From Spongilla lacustris (lineage: Eukaryota; Porifera; Demospongiae; Spongillida; Spongillidae), in NCBI GenBank assembly GCA_949361645.1, contig OX442415.1, positions 2,116,226 through 2,180,225 of the forward strand: DNA of 64,000 nt, read 5' to 3'. The notes under the pieces are model-generated. The model was not told the origin of the DNA and made no database searches. It worked only from the letters and a program-made list of their open reading frames with translations. The position numbers were made by a program, and so were the translations under genes. This document shows positions 35,966-46,600 of this stretch, in pieces. The first letter of the stretch is position 1, and every line of letters begins with the position of its first letter.

Positions 35966-36431
35966 GGGACAGTTTCCACGAAAATGGCCCTTCGTTTATA
36001 TATATATAATGTTATAAAAATGCTTCTCGTTTGAATCGCTATATCTTCCGAACGGTTAAAGGTATCAACTTCTTATTTTCAACACTTCATACTATAGCAT
36101 TTGTCTATCGTAAAATACATTTTGGAGTCTTGCACTTGCTCCGTATCAGTACTGCAACGTTCGATACCCCACCGGGTTCAAACCCGCCATAACTTTCTGT
36201 AGGAGTAATAAAATCGCTTCAAATTCCGTTTGTAGGTAGAGGGGTCCTATACCTATTGATTTGTTCTGTTCGTTAATTTTTATGTCATCCGTTACTGAGA
36301 TACAGCGGCGCAAAGTTGGTACAAGTTTCCCGCTCGAATCGCGCCGTTGTATGTGCGCGAACCGTTTCCATTCACCGAAGTACATGAATATTCAACTATT
36401 TCCTGTGGGTTGGGACTTTGTTAACCTAGCC
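35966..36431 (+). repeat. E4 left terminal inverted repeat
   Basis: Nearly identical to 4175-4640 of E1. The inverted partner is 58771-59245. It must contain or adjoin the promoter of the gene, since only about 105 bp separate its inner edge from the ATG. Confidence 0.9.
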
Positions 36432-36536
36432 ACACCTACAAAGCATTTATCGGTGAGGTCTTGCCTATTAGCAGAGATAATGTATAAGTAGTATTTACAG
36501 TTGTTATTCGTTATCTTCTGTGTAGATTTAAACGAT

Positions 36537-39197
36537 ATGGCGACAACTGACGACGAGCTCGTCGTGTATCATTCAGCGGACGAGTTCGAATGGTACGATA
36601 ATTTGGACGTGGATGAGGAGGGTGGTGCCAATGGCGACGGTGAATATAGAAGTGGTGATTCCGACGGCATTTATAGCGATGTCTGTGAAGGTGGAATGAA
36701 CGGTGATGGTGAAAGTGACGGAGATGACGGTGATGGTGAAAGTGATGATGGTGGAAGTGATAGCGATAAGGACTGTGATGGAAGCGACTGTGATGGTGAT
36801 AGCGGAAGCGACTGTGATGGCGATGGTGATGATGTCAGCAAGGGCCCAGGTGGTGTACCAGCTAGAATAGCACGGGGACAGTGTCGTCCACGTCGCATGC
36901 TGAATGCCTACCTCACTAAAGGAGGGTGCTGCAAAGACGGCTGCTTATTGAAGTACGGTGACTTGCCCAAAAGACGAGCACTCACATTATCCAGATTGGA
37001 CATGAAAACCAGAAAGGCAGTTGTTTATGGAATGCTTGCTGTGACTCGGAACAAATCTGGTTCTCGAAATACATTCCAATATCGCCTTGACTGGTCCAGT
37101 CCTGTCTGCAGGGATGCTTTCTGTGCCGTCATTGGCACAAGTTACCGTACATTGAAGCGTTGGCAGCAGCAGGTGTGCTCTGACTCTGATGTTGAGCCCC
37201 ATCCCCATGGCAACTGTGGCAGGGCTCCTCACAATGCCCTCTCTCGCGAGGACAAAAGGATGGTGGTCAGATTTATTGAGAATTATGCTGCCACAAATGC
37301 CCTCCCTGACCCTGGTCGATTGCAAGGGACGATCAGAGACTACGTTCTGGAGAGTGGCAAAACACTAAAGTCTGTGTACGCCGAGTATTGCAAGGCCATG
37401 GAATCCCTATCAAAGACCACACCAGCACCACAGCAACCTTGCCCTTACAAATTGACCACTCGGCTGAAGCGGCAGTACACCTTGCTCAACGTTCCTCCGG
37501 CTCCTCCTACACCTCCAGCTGCACGTGTGGTGAAGTACGTGTCATTTATTAGACTCTGGCGCAGGTACTGCTTCAACATCAAGATCCAACCTGCACGCAG
37601 TGATCTGTGTGACAAGTGTGACCAGATGTTGGTCACTTTGAGGCACAGCCTTTCTGATGAGCAGCGCAAAACAATAAATGACAAATACAACCAACACCTC
37701 ATTAAGGCCAAGGCATTCCGTGACGCCTACAATGCAAACATTGAGGAGGCTGAGAAGGAATGGGGAAGTAAGGTACAGAAGGAACGTGACCAGATCCTGG
37801 GTCACTTGGAATCCAGGGCTCTGATGGCTCCCTTCACCTCACACGCCCACCTGGACATGCAGATGCAGTACTCCTTTGACTACTGCCAGCAGGTGTCACT
37901 GCCCTACAGCTCACAACAAAGGGGCACTTTTTATTTCAGGACACCTCGCAAGGTCCAGGTGTTTGGTGTGTGTTGTGAGCCGCTGTGCCGCCAGGTGTTC
38001 TTCTTAATTGACGAGGCTGAGCAGGCCGGCAAGGGTGCTGTGGTGGTGGTCAGCCTGGTGCACGCATTCTTCCACCTACATGGACTGGGAGAGAGGCGTG
38101 TAACACTTCAGGCCGACAACTGTGTGGGCCAGAACAAGAACACCACCATGATGTGGTACCTGGCCTGGCGGGTGATCACTGGGCAACATAACGCCATACA
38201 GCTGAACTTCATGCTACCTGGGCACACAAAGTTCAGACCCGATTCCTACTTTGGCCTGTTCAAGAAGTACTACCGACGGCAGGACCATGTAGATGACATG
38301 GATGACCTAGCTGACTGTGTCCGACACTGTGGCCAGAATGTCACTTGTGTGCCACAGCTGTACCAGAACTGGCAGTACTATGACTGGAACACCTTCTTGG
38401 GCCAGTGGTTTACTCCTTTGGCTGGCCTAGGCCGCTACCACACATTTGAGTTTGACCGAGAACACCCTGGTGTCATGAAAATGAAAATGTTACCATCGGA
38501 CACAAACCCCACCGAGATGAGCATGCTGAGGGCTGGAGTGGCCATAAAGGACATACAGGAGGCTTATCAGAGCCAATCGATGCCACCTGTTATTAACCCC
38601 AGTGGTTTGTCCCTGATGCGGTCACTGTACCTGTACGAAAGGGTGAGGGAATATGTTCGTGACCCCAAAAAAAGGGACAAAGTATGTCCAAAACCTCCAC
38701 CAAACTCAGAGGCCACCTCTTCCTATCCATGTGGCAACGCTTCATCCCTACCAGAAAACGACCAACCTGGACCTTCAACTGCCTTTCCTCACTCACCTAC
38801 ATGTACTGTTGAGGGTCATGAGTCTGCAGAAGACACATACAGTGAAGTGCAAGACGAAGCCAATAGCTGTGTTTCTGGCAGGAGGAAACGCAGACCCAGG
38901 TCTGAACTGATCCTTGCCTACCAGTGCACTGTATGTGGCAATAAGTATGGCAGTGGCTCGGCCCTGTCCCTGCACAAAAAGATGACTCACAAGCAGCCTG
39001 CTGTTCCAGGTGATGAACACAGTGGTGCCACTAAGGTGGACAGTGCCAGTGTTGACGTAGGAAGCCAGGATCCATCCAAGCGCAGGCGTAGGAAAAAATC
39101 TGAAATTGACAGGCCATTTTCCTGTTTTGTGTGTGGCAATAAGTACGGCAGCTCATCCGCACTGTATACTCACAAGAAGAGAGACCATGGCTCATGA
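36537..39197 (+). CDS. Transposase-like protein with RNase H-like candidate core and two C2H2 zinc fingers
   Basis: 886 residues from an ATG with G at -3 and +4. A possible splice acceptor (TTATCTTCTGTGTAG) ends 11 bp before it, so a 5' UTR intron is possible. Residues 1-100 are acidic, with Asp/Ser/Gly repeats. Cys motifs follow (C131, C132, C136; C358, C361 in DLCDKCD). The central part has LDMQMQYSFDY (D440, D448), QADNCVGQNKN (D527) and GHTKFRPDSYFG (H563, D569), a motif order I associate with the uncharacterised DUF7869-type domain of animal transposon-like proteins. The acidic residues could form an RNase H-like catalytic triad, which is inference. Basic patches (RRKRRPR, KRRRRKK) precede two C2H2 fingers (C797, C800, H813, H818; C863, C866, H879, H884). 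It probably binds the terminal repeats and moves the family. Confidence 0.85.
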   Translation: MATTDDELVVYHSADEFEWYDNLDVDEEGGANGDGEYRSGDSDGIYSDVCEGGMNGDGESDGDDGDGESDDGGSDSDKDCDGSDCDGDSGSDCDGDGDDVSKGPGGVPARIARGQCRPRRMLNAYLTKGGCCKDGCLLKYGDLPKRRALTLSRLDMKTRKAVVYGMLAVTRNKSGSRNTFQYRLDWSSPVCRDAFCAVIGTSYRTLKRWQQQVCSDSDVEPHPHGNCGRAPHNALSREDKRMVVRFIENYAATNALPDPGRLQGTIRDYVLESGKTLKSVYAEYCKAMESLSKTTPAPQQPCPYKLTTRLKRQYTLLNVPPAPPTPPAARVVKYVSFIRLWRRYCFNIKIQPARSDLCDKCDQMLVTLRHSLSDEQRKTINDKYNQHLIKAKAFRDAYNANIEEAEKEWGSKVQKERDQILGHLESRALMAPFTSHAHLDMQMQYSFDYCQQVSLPYSSQQRGTFYFRTPRKVQVFGVCCEPLCRQVFFLIDEAEQAGKGAVVVVSLVHAFFHLHGLGERRVTLQADNCVGQNKNTTMMWYLAWRVITGQHNAIQLNFMLPGHTKFRPDSYFGLFKKYYRRQDHVDDMDDLADCVRHCGQNVTCVPQLYQNWQYYDWNTFLGQWFTPLAGLGRYHTFEFDREHPGVMKMKMLPSDTNPTEMSMLRAGVAIKDIQEAYQSQSMPPVINPSGLSLMRSLYLYERVREYVRDPKKRDKVCPKPPPNSEATSSYPCGNASSLPENDQPGPSTAFPHSPTCTVEGHESAEDTYSEVQDEANSCVSGRRKRRPRSELILAYQCTVCGNKYGSGSALSLHKKMTHKQPAVPGDEHSGATKVDSASVDVGSQDPSKRRRRKKSEIDRPFSCFVCGNKYGSSSALYTHKKRDHGS

Positions 39198-39515
39198 CAA
39201 ATGATCCATATTGTGAGATGCATTTCATGGTATTATTACCATTTCAATTTCATCTGTAGAAGTGAGGCCATTTTCCTTCACCCAAAGCTACATGTACCTG
39301 GCAAGTCCTACAATTACCCAAGGAACCCAGACATCTTGGAGATAGATCCAACTGATGTTCAACAACAGCAACTGGACGTTCATACTCCTTGACATCAATG
39401 GAGGTCTAATACCAGCATTAAGAGCACTTAAAGCTAGAGAAGCTCTCAGGTTGTGAGTTACCTTAGCAATTTAGTTGCCTGAATAGACACAGAACATGAT
39501 GCATGCACCTCTGCA
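39198..39515. other. 3' region of the E4 gene
   Basis: Non-coding; nearly identical to 7423-7740 of E1. It probably includes the transcript 3' UTR, although I see no clear AATAAA signal. Confidence 0.5.
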
Positions 39516-39862
39516 AATATAAGTTAGTTATTGCTCAGATTACTAGAGAGATGTTTGGTGCACCCATGAAGAAGTCGATTGTTGCTCAGATATACATGTA
39601 CATGTACATGTAGCTCTGGTGCACTCGTGAAGAAACGTTGGTTGTTGCAAAGTGATAACTCTGGTGCACCCGTGAAGTTAAAAGTCGATTGTTGCTCAGA
39701 TATACATGTACATGTAGCTCTGGTGCACTCGTGAAGAAAAGTCGTTTGTTGCTTGATAACTCTGGTGCACCCGTGAAGTTAAAAGTCGATTGTTGCTCAG
39801 ATATACATGTACATGTAGCTCTGGTGCACTCGTGAAGAAAAGTCGGTTGTTGCTCAGATAAT
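39516..39862. repeat. Short minisatellite after the E4 gene
   Basis: Same repeat as 7741-7984, with about one additional copy of roughly 100 bp (landmarks GTTAAAAGTCGATTGTTGCT and GGTGCACTCGTGAAGAA). Confidence 0.8.
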
Positions 39863-40086
39863 CTATGTACAGTGCAACTGTGTATCATGTTGAATCAAAA
39901 GTTCTTTTAAGAACTCGTTTGTCAGCTTGTCCTCACAATCTATTGAGGTAACATTCTGACAAACGAACGTTACATTTACACAAGAAGTTACACCTTAGCG
40001 AAGCTTGATTATCATAACAAAGAAGTGATCACATGGGTACAAGCACATGAACATGTAAATGTTTTGAAAGAGTTCTAGTACGCATA

Positions 40087-40533
40087 TTAATGGTAACAGA
40101 ATGGTCCTTGTCCTGCCCAAGTGTGTCTGGCATAGGTCCAGCTGTCCATGGTAATGGTGCCTGGGACCATGACTGTGATGGTGACTGGAGCTGAATCCTT
40201 GGTGGAAACTGGACTATTGCAGCTACTGGTGGCCTCACCATTACAGGCAGTGGCTCTGGCTGATAGGAATGATGCAAGTATGAGTATGAGGAATGGGATG
40301 ATGAGCATGGTGAGGAAAAACATGAAGATGGATGTGTTGAATGACTTGAACGTGTTTGCTAAGTAGAGTGACATGGTGAAGAACGTATTGGATGAGTTGA
40401 GTGGCGGGGTGATCCAGGTGAATAGAAACGTGTTGTATGATTTGAGCGATTGAGTGAAGAGGAATGCACACGTGTTGAATGATGTGAGGTATGTGGTGAA
40501 CTGGATGATTGTGATGGTGACCGAGATCTGCAT
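40087..40533 (-). CDS. Hypothetical small membrane-like protein (E4)
   Basis: Sister of the 8149-8637 frame, 148 codons. The four Ser-x-Asn-Thr units and the hydrophobic stretch (FMFFLTMLIIPFLILILASF) are kept. An insertion of about 16 bp around 40141-40157 changes the last 30 or so residues compared with E1. I do not recognise it. The changed tail suggests weak or no constraint; a chance frame is the main alternative. Confidence 0.2.
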   Translation of the reverse strand: MQISVTITIIQFTTYLTSFNTCAFLFTQSLKSYNTFLFTWITPPLNSSNTFFTMSLYLANTFKSFNTSIFMFFLTMLIIPFLILILASFLSARATACNGEATSSCNSPVSTKDSAPVTITVMVPGTITMDSWTYARHTWAGQGPFCYH

Positions 40534-40564
40534 GTACTACTTGTAGATGTACTTGTATCTAAGG

Positions 40565-40631
40565 ATCCGCACTGTATACTCACAACAAGTGAGACCATGG
40601 CTCATGACAAATGAACCATATTGTGAAATTC
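40565..40631 (+). pseudogene. Duplicated fragment of the transposase gene 3' end (E4)
   Basis: The same fragment as 8669-8735 in E1, matching the end of the intact gene (39154-39220). Since both sister elements have it, the duplication predates their split. Confidence 0.85.
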
Positions 40632-40651
40632 ATGCTTTTTTATGTAATTTA

Positions 40652-43600
40652 AGGTCACCTCTGCAGTATATATCATACTTCTGTGTCATTAAGGGTCATC
40701 TCTGTACACCTTATGTATGTGTCGTTAAGGGGTCACCTGTACACCTTACGTCTGTGTGGTTAAGAGTCATCTCTGTACACCTTATATATGTGTCATTAAG
40801 GGGTCACCTGTACACCTTACGTCTGTGTGGTTAAGAGTCATCTCTGTACACCTTACGTATGTATCATTAAGGGGTCACCTGTACACCGTACATCTGTGTG
40901 GTTAAGAGTCATCTCTGTATACCTTATGTATGTGTCGTTAAGGGGTCGCCTGTACACCGTCGTTAAGAGACATCTCTGTAGACCTTATGTATGTGTCGTT
41001 AAGGGGTCACCTGTACACCTTACGTCTGTGTGGTTAAGATTCATCTCTGTATGTGTCGTTAAGGGGTCACCTGTGCACCTTACATCTGTGTGGTTAAGAG
41101 TCATCTCTGTATACCTTATGTATATGTCGTTAAGGGGTCACCTGTACACCGTACGTCTCTGTCGTTAAGAGACATCTCTGTAGACCTTATGTATGTGTCG
41201 TTAAAGGGTCACCTGTACACCTTACGTCTGTGTGGTTAAGATTCATCTCTGTATGTGTCGTTAAGGGGTCACCTGTGCACCTTACATCTGTGTGGTTAAG
41301 AGTCATCTCTGTATACCTTATGTATATGTCGTTAAGGGGTCACCTGTACACCGTACGTCTCTGTCATTAAGAGTCATCTCTGTATATCTTATGTATGTGT
41401 CGTTAAGGGGTCGCCTGTGCACCGTACGTCTCTGTCGTTAAGAGACATCTCTGTACACCTTATGTATGTGTCGTTAAGGGGTCACCTGTACACCTTACGT
41501 TTGTGTGGTTAAGAGTCATCTCTGTATGTGTCGTTAAAGAGTCACCTGTGCACCTTACATCTGTGTGGTTAAGAGTCATCTCTGTACGCCTTATGTATGT
41601 GTCATTAAGGGGTCACCTGTACACCGTACGTCTGTGTGGTTAAGAGTCATCTCTGTACACCTTATGTATGTGTCGTTAAGGGGTCACCTGTACACCGTAC
41701 GTCTGTGTGGTTAAGATTCATCTCTGTATGTGTCGTTAAAGAGTCACCTGTGCACCTTACATCTGTGTGGTTAAGAGTCATCTCTGTACACCTTATGTAT
41801 GTGTCGTTAAGGGGTCACCTGTACACCTTACATCTGTGTGGTTAAGAGTCATCTCTATATACCTTATGTATGTGTCGTTAGGGGGTCACCTGTACACCTT
41901 ACGTCTGTGTGGTTAAGAGTCATCTCTGTACGCCTTATGTATGTGTCATTAAGGGGTCACCTGTACACCGTACGTCTGTGTGGTTAAGAGTCATCTCTGT
42001 ACACCTTATGTATGTGTCGTTAAGGGGTCACCTGTACACCGTACGTCTGTGTGGTTAAGATTCATCTCTGTATGTGTTGTTAAAGAGTCACCAGTGCACC
42101 TTACATCTGTGTGGTTAAGAGTCATCTCTGTACACCTTATGTATATGTCGTTAAGGGGTCACCTGTACACCTTACATCTGTGTGGTTAAGAGTCATCTCT
42201 GTATACCTTATGCATATGTCGTTAAGGGGTCACCTGTACACCTTACATCTGTGTGGTTAAGAGATATCTCGGTATACCTTATGTATGTGCTGTTAAGGGG
42301 TCACCTGTACACCGTACGTCTCTGTCGTTAAGAGTCATCTCTGTATACGTTATGTATGTGTCGTTAGGGGGTCGCCTGTACACCGTGCGTCTCTGTCGTT
42401 AAGAGACATCTCTGTACACCTTATGTATGTGTCGTTAAGGGGTCACCTGTACACCTTATATCTGTGTGGTTAAGAGTCATCTCTATATACCTTATGTATG
42501 TGTCGTTAGGGGGTCACCTGTACACCTTACGTCTGTGTGGTTAAGAGTCATCTCTGTACGCCTTATGTATGTGTCATTAAGGGGTCACCTGTACACCGTA
42601 CGTCTGTGTGGTTAAGAGTCATCTCTGTACACCTTATGTATGTGTCGTTAAGGGGTCACCTGTACACCGTACGTCTGTGTGGTTAAGATTCATCTCTGTA
42701 TGTGTTGTTAAAGAGTCACCTGTGCACCTTACATCTGTGTGGTTAAGAGTCATCTCTGTACACCTTATGTATATGTCGTTAAGGGGTCACCTGTACACCT
42801 TACATCTGTGTGGTTAAGAGTCATCTCTGTATACCTTATGCATATGTCGTTAAGGGGTCACCTGTACACCTTACATCTGTGTGGTTAAGAGATATCTCGG
42901 TATACCTTATGTATGTGCTGTTAAGGGGTCACCTGTACACCTTACGTCTGTGTGGTTAAGAGTCATCTCTGTACGCCTTATGTATGTGTCATTAAGGGGT
43001 CACCTGTACACCGTACGTCTGTGTGGTTAAGAGTCATCTCTGTACACCTTATGTATGTGTCGTTAAGGGGTCACCTGTACACCGTACGTCTGTGTGGTTA
43101 AGATTCATCTCTGTATGTGTCGTTAAAGAGTCACCTGTGCACCTTACATCTGTGTGGTTAAGAGTCATCTCTGTACACCTTATGTATATGTCGTTAAGGG
43201 GTCACCTGTACACCTTACATCTGTGTGGTTAAGAGTCATCTCTGTATACCTTATGTATATGTCGTTAAGGGGTCACCTGTACACCTTACATCTGTGTGGT
43301 TAAGAGATATCTCGGTATACCTTATGTATGTGCTGTTAAGGGGTCACCTGTACACCGTACGTCTCTGTCGTTAAGAATCATCTCTGTATACGTTATGTAT
43401 GTGTCGTTAGGGGGTCGCCTGTACACCGTACGTCTCTGTCGTTAAGAGACATCTCTGTACACCTTATGTATGTGTCGTTAAGGGGTCACCTGTACACCTT
43501 ACATCTGTGTGGTTAAGAGTCATCTCTATATACCTTATGAATGTGTCGTTAGGGGGTCACCTGTACACCTTACGTCTGTGTGGTTAAGAGTCATCTCTGT

Positions 43601-46600
43601 ACGCCTTATGTATGTGTCATTAAGGGGTCACCTGTACACCGTACGTCTGTGTGGTTAAGAGTCATCTCTGTACACCTTATGTATGTGTCGTTAAGGGGTC
43701 ACCTGTACACCGTACGTCTGTGTGGTTAAGATTCATCTCTGTATGTGTCGTTAAAGAGTCACCTGTGCACCTTACATCTGTGTGGTTAAGAGTCATCTCT
43801 GTACACCTTATGTATGTGTCGTTAAGGGGTCACCTGTACACCTTACATCTGTGTGGTTAAGAGTCATCTCTATATACCTTATGTATGTGTCGTTAGGGGG
43901 TCACCTGTACACCTTATGTCTGTGTGGTTAAGAGTCATCTCTGTACGCCTTATGTATGTGTCATTAAGGGGTCACCTGTACACCGTACGTCTGTGTGGTT
44001 AAGAGTCATCTCTGTACACCTTATGTATGTGTCGTTAAGGGGTCACCTGTACACCGTACGTCTGTGTGGTTAAGATTCATCTCTGTATGTGTCGTTAAAG
44101 AGTCACCTGTGCACCTTACATCTGTGTGGTTAAGAGTCATCTCTGTACACCTTATGTATATGTCGTTAAGGGGTCACCTGTACACCTTAAATCTGTGTGG
44201 TTAAGAGTCATCTCTGTATACCTTATGTATGTGTCGTTAAGGGGTCACCTGTACACTGTACGTCTCTGTCGTTAAGAGTCATCTCTGTATACCTTATGTA
44301 TGTGTCGTTAAGGGGTCACCTGTACACCGTACGTCTCTGTCGTTAAGAGACATCTCTGTACACCTTATGTATGTGTCGTTAAGGGGTCACCTGTACACCT
44401 TACATCTGTGTGGTTAAGAGTCATCTTGGTATACCTTATGTATGTGTCGTTAAGGGGTCACCTGTACACCTTACGTTTGTGTGGTTAAGATTCATCTCTG
44501 TATGTGTCGTTAAAGAGTCACCTGTGCACCTTACATCTGTGTGGTTAAGAGTCATCTCTGTACACCTTATGTATATGTCGTTAAGGGGTCACCTGTACAC
44601 CTTACATCTGTGTGGTTAGGAGACATCTCTGTACACCTTATGTATGTGTCGTTAAGGGGTCACCTGTACACCTTACATCTGTGTGGTTAAGAGATATCTC
44701 GGTATACCTTATGTATGTGCTGTTAAGGGGTCACCTGTACACCGTACGTCTCTGTCGTTAAGAGTCATCTCTGTATACGTTATGTATGTGTCGTTAGGGG
44801 GTCGCCTGTACACCGTGCGTCTCTGTCGTTAAGAGACATCTCTGTACACCTTATGTATGTGTCGTTAAGGGGTCACCTGTACACCTTATATCTGTGTGGT
44901 TAAGAGTCATCTCTATATACCTTATGTATGTGTCGTTAGGGGGTCACCTGTACACCTTACGTCTGTGTGGTTAAGAGTCATCTCTGTACGCCTTATGTAT
45001 GTGTCATTAAGGGGTCACCTGTACACCGTACGTCTGTGTGGTTAAGAGTCATCTCTGTACACCTTATGTATGTGTCGTTAAGGGGTCACCTGTACACCGT
45101 ACGTCTGTGTGGTTAAGATTCATCTCTGTATGTGTTGTTAAAGAGTCACCTGTGCACCTTACATCTGTGTGGTTAAGAGTCATCTCTGTACACCTTATGT
45201 ATATGTCGTTAAGGGGTCACCTGTACACCTTACATCTGTGTGGTTAAGAGTCATCTCTGTATACCTTATGCATATGTCGTTAAGGGGTCACCTGTACACC
45301 TTACATCTGTGTGGTTAAGAGATATCTCGGTATACCTTACTTATGTGCTGTTAAGGGGTCACCTGTACACCGTACGTCTCTGTCGTTAAGAGTCATCTCT
45401 GTATACGTTATGTATGTGTCGTTAGGGGGTCGCCTGTACACAGTGCATCTCTGTCGTTAAGAGACATCTCTGTACACCTTATGTATGTGTCGTTAAGGGG
45501 TCACCTGTACACCTTACATCTGTGTGGTTAAGAGTCATCTCTATATACCTTATGTATGTGTCGTTAGGGGGTCACCTGTACACCTTACGTCTGTGTGGTT
45601 AAGAGTCATCTCTGTACGCCTCATGTATGTGTCATTAAGGGGTCACCTGTACACCGTACGTCTGTGTGGTTAAGAGTCATCTCTGTACACCTTATGTATG
45701 TGTCGTTAAGGGGTCACCTGTACACCGTACGTCTGTGTGGTTAAGATTCATCTCTGTATGTGTTGTTAAAGAGTCACCTGTGCACCTTACATCTGTGTGG
45801 TTAAGAGTCATCTCTGTACACCTTATGTATGTGTCGTTAAGGGGTCACCTGTACACCTTACATCTGTGTGGTTAAGAGTCATCTCTATATACCTTATGTA
45901 TGTGTCGTTAGGGGGTCACCTGTACACCTTATGTCTGTGTGGTTAAGAGTCATCTCTGTACGCCTTATGTATGTGTCATTAAGGGGTCACCTGTACACCG
46001 TACGTCTGTGTGGTTAAGAGTCATCTCTGTACACCTTATGTATGTGTCGTTAAGGGGTCACCTGTACACCGTACGTCTGTGTGGTTAAGATTCATCTCTG
46101 TATGTGTCGTTAAAGAGTCACCTGTGCACCTTACATCTGTGTGGTTAAGAGTCATCTCTGTACACCTTATGTATATGTCGTTAAGGGGTCACCTGTACAC
46201 CTTAAATCTGTGTGGTTAAGAGTCATCTCTGTATACCTTATGTATGTGTCGTTAAGGGGTCACCTGTACACTGTACGTCTCTGTCGTTAAGAGTCATCTC
46301 TGTATACCTTATGTATGTGTCGTTAAGGGGTCACCAGTACACCGTACGTCTCTGTCGTTAAGAGACATCTCTGTACACCTTATGTATGTGTCGTTAAGGG
46401 GTCACCTGTACACCTTACATCTGTGTGGTTAAGAGTCATCTTGGTATACCTTATGTATGTGTCGTTAAGGGGTCACCTGTACACCTTACGTTTGTGTGGT
46501 TAAGATTCATCTCTGTATGTGTCGTTGAAGAGTCACCTGTGCACCTTACATCTGTGTGGTTAAGAGTCATCTCTGTACACCTTATGTATATGTCGTTAAG

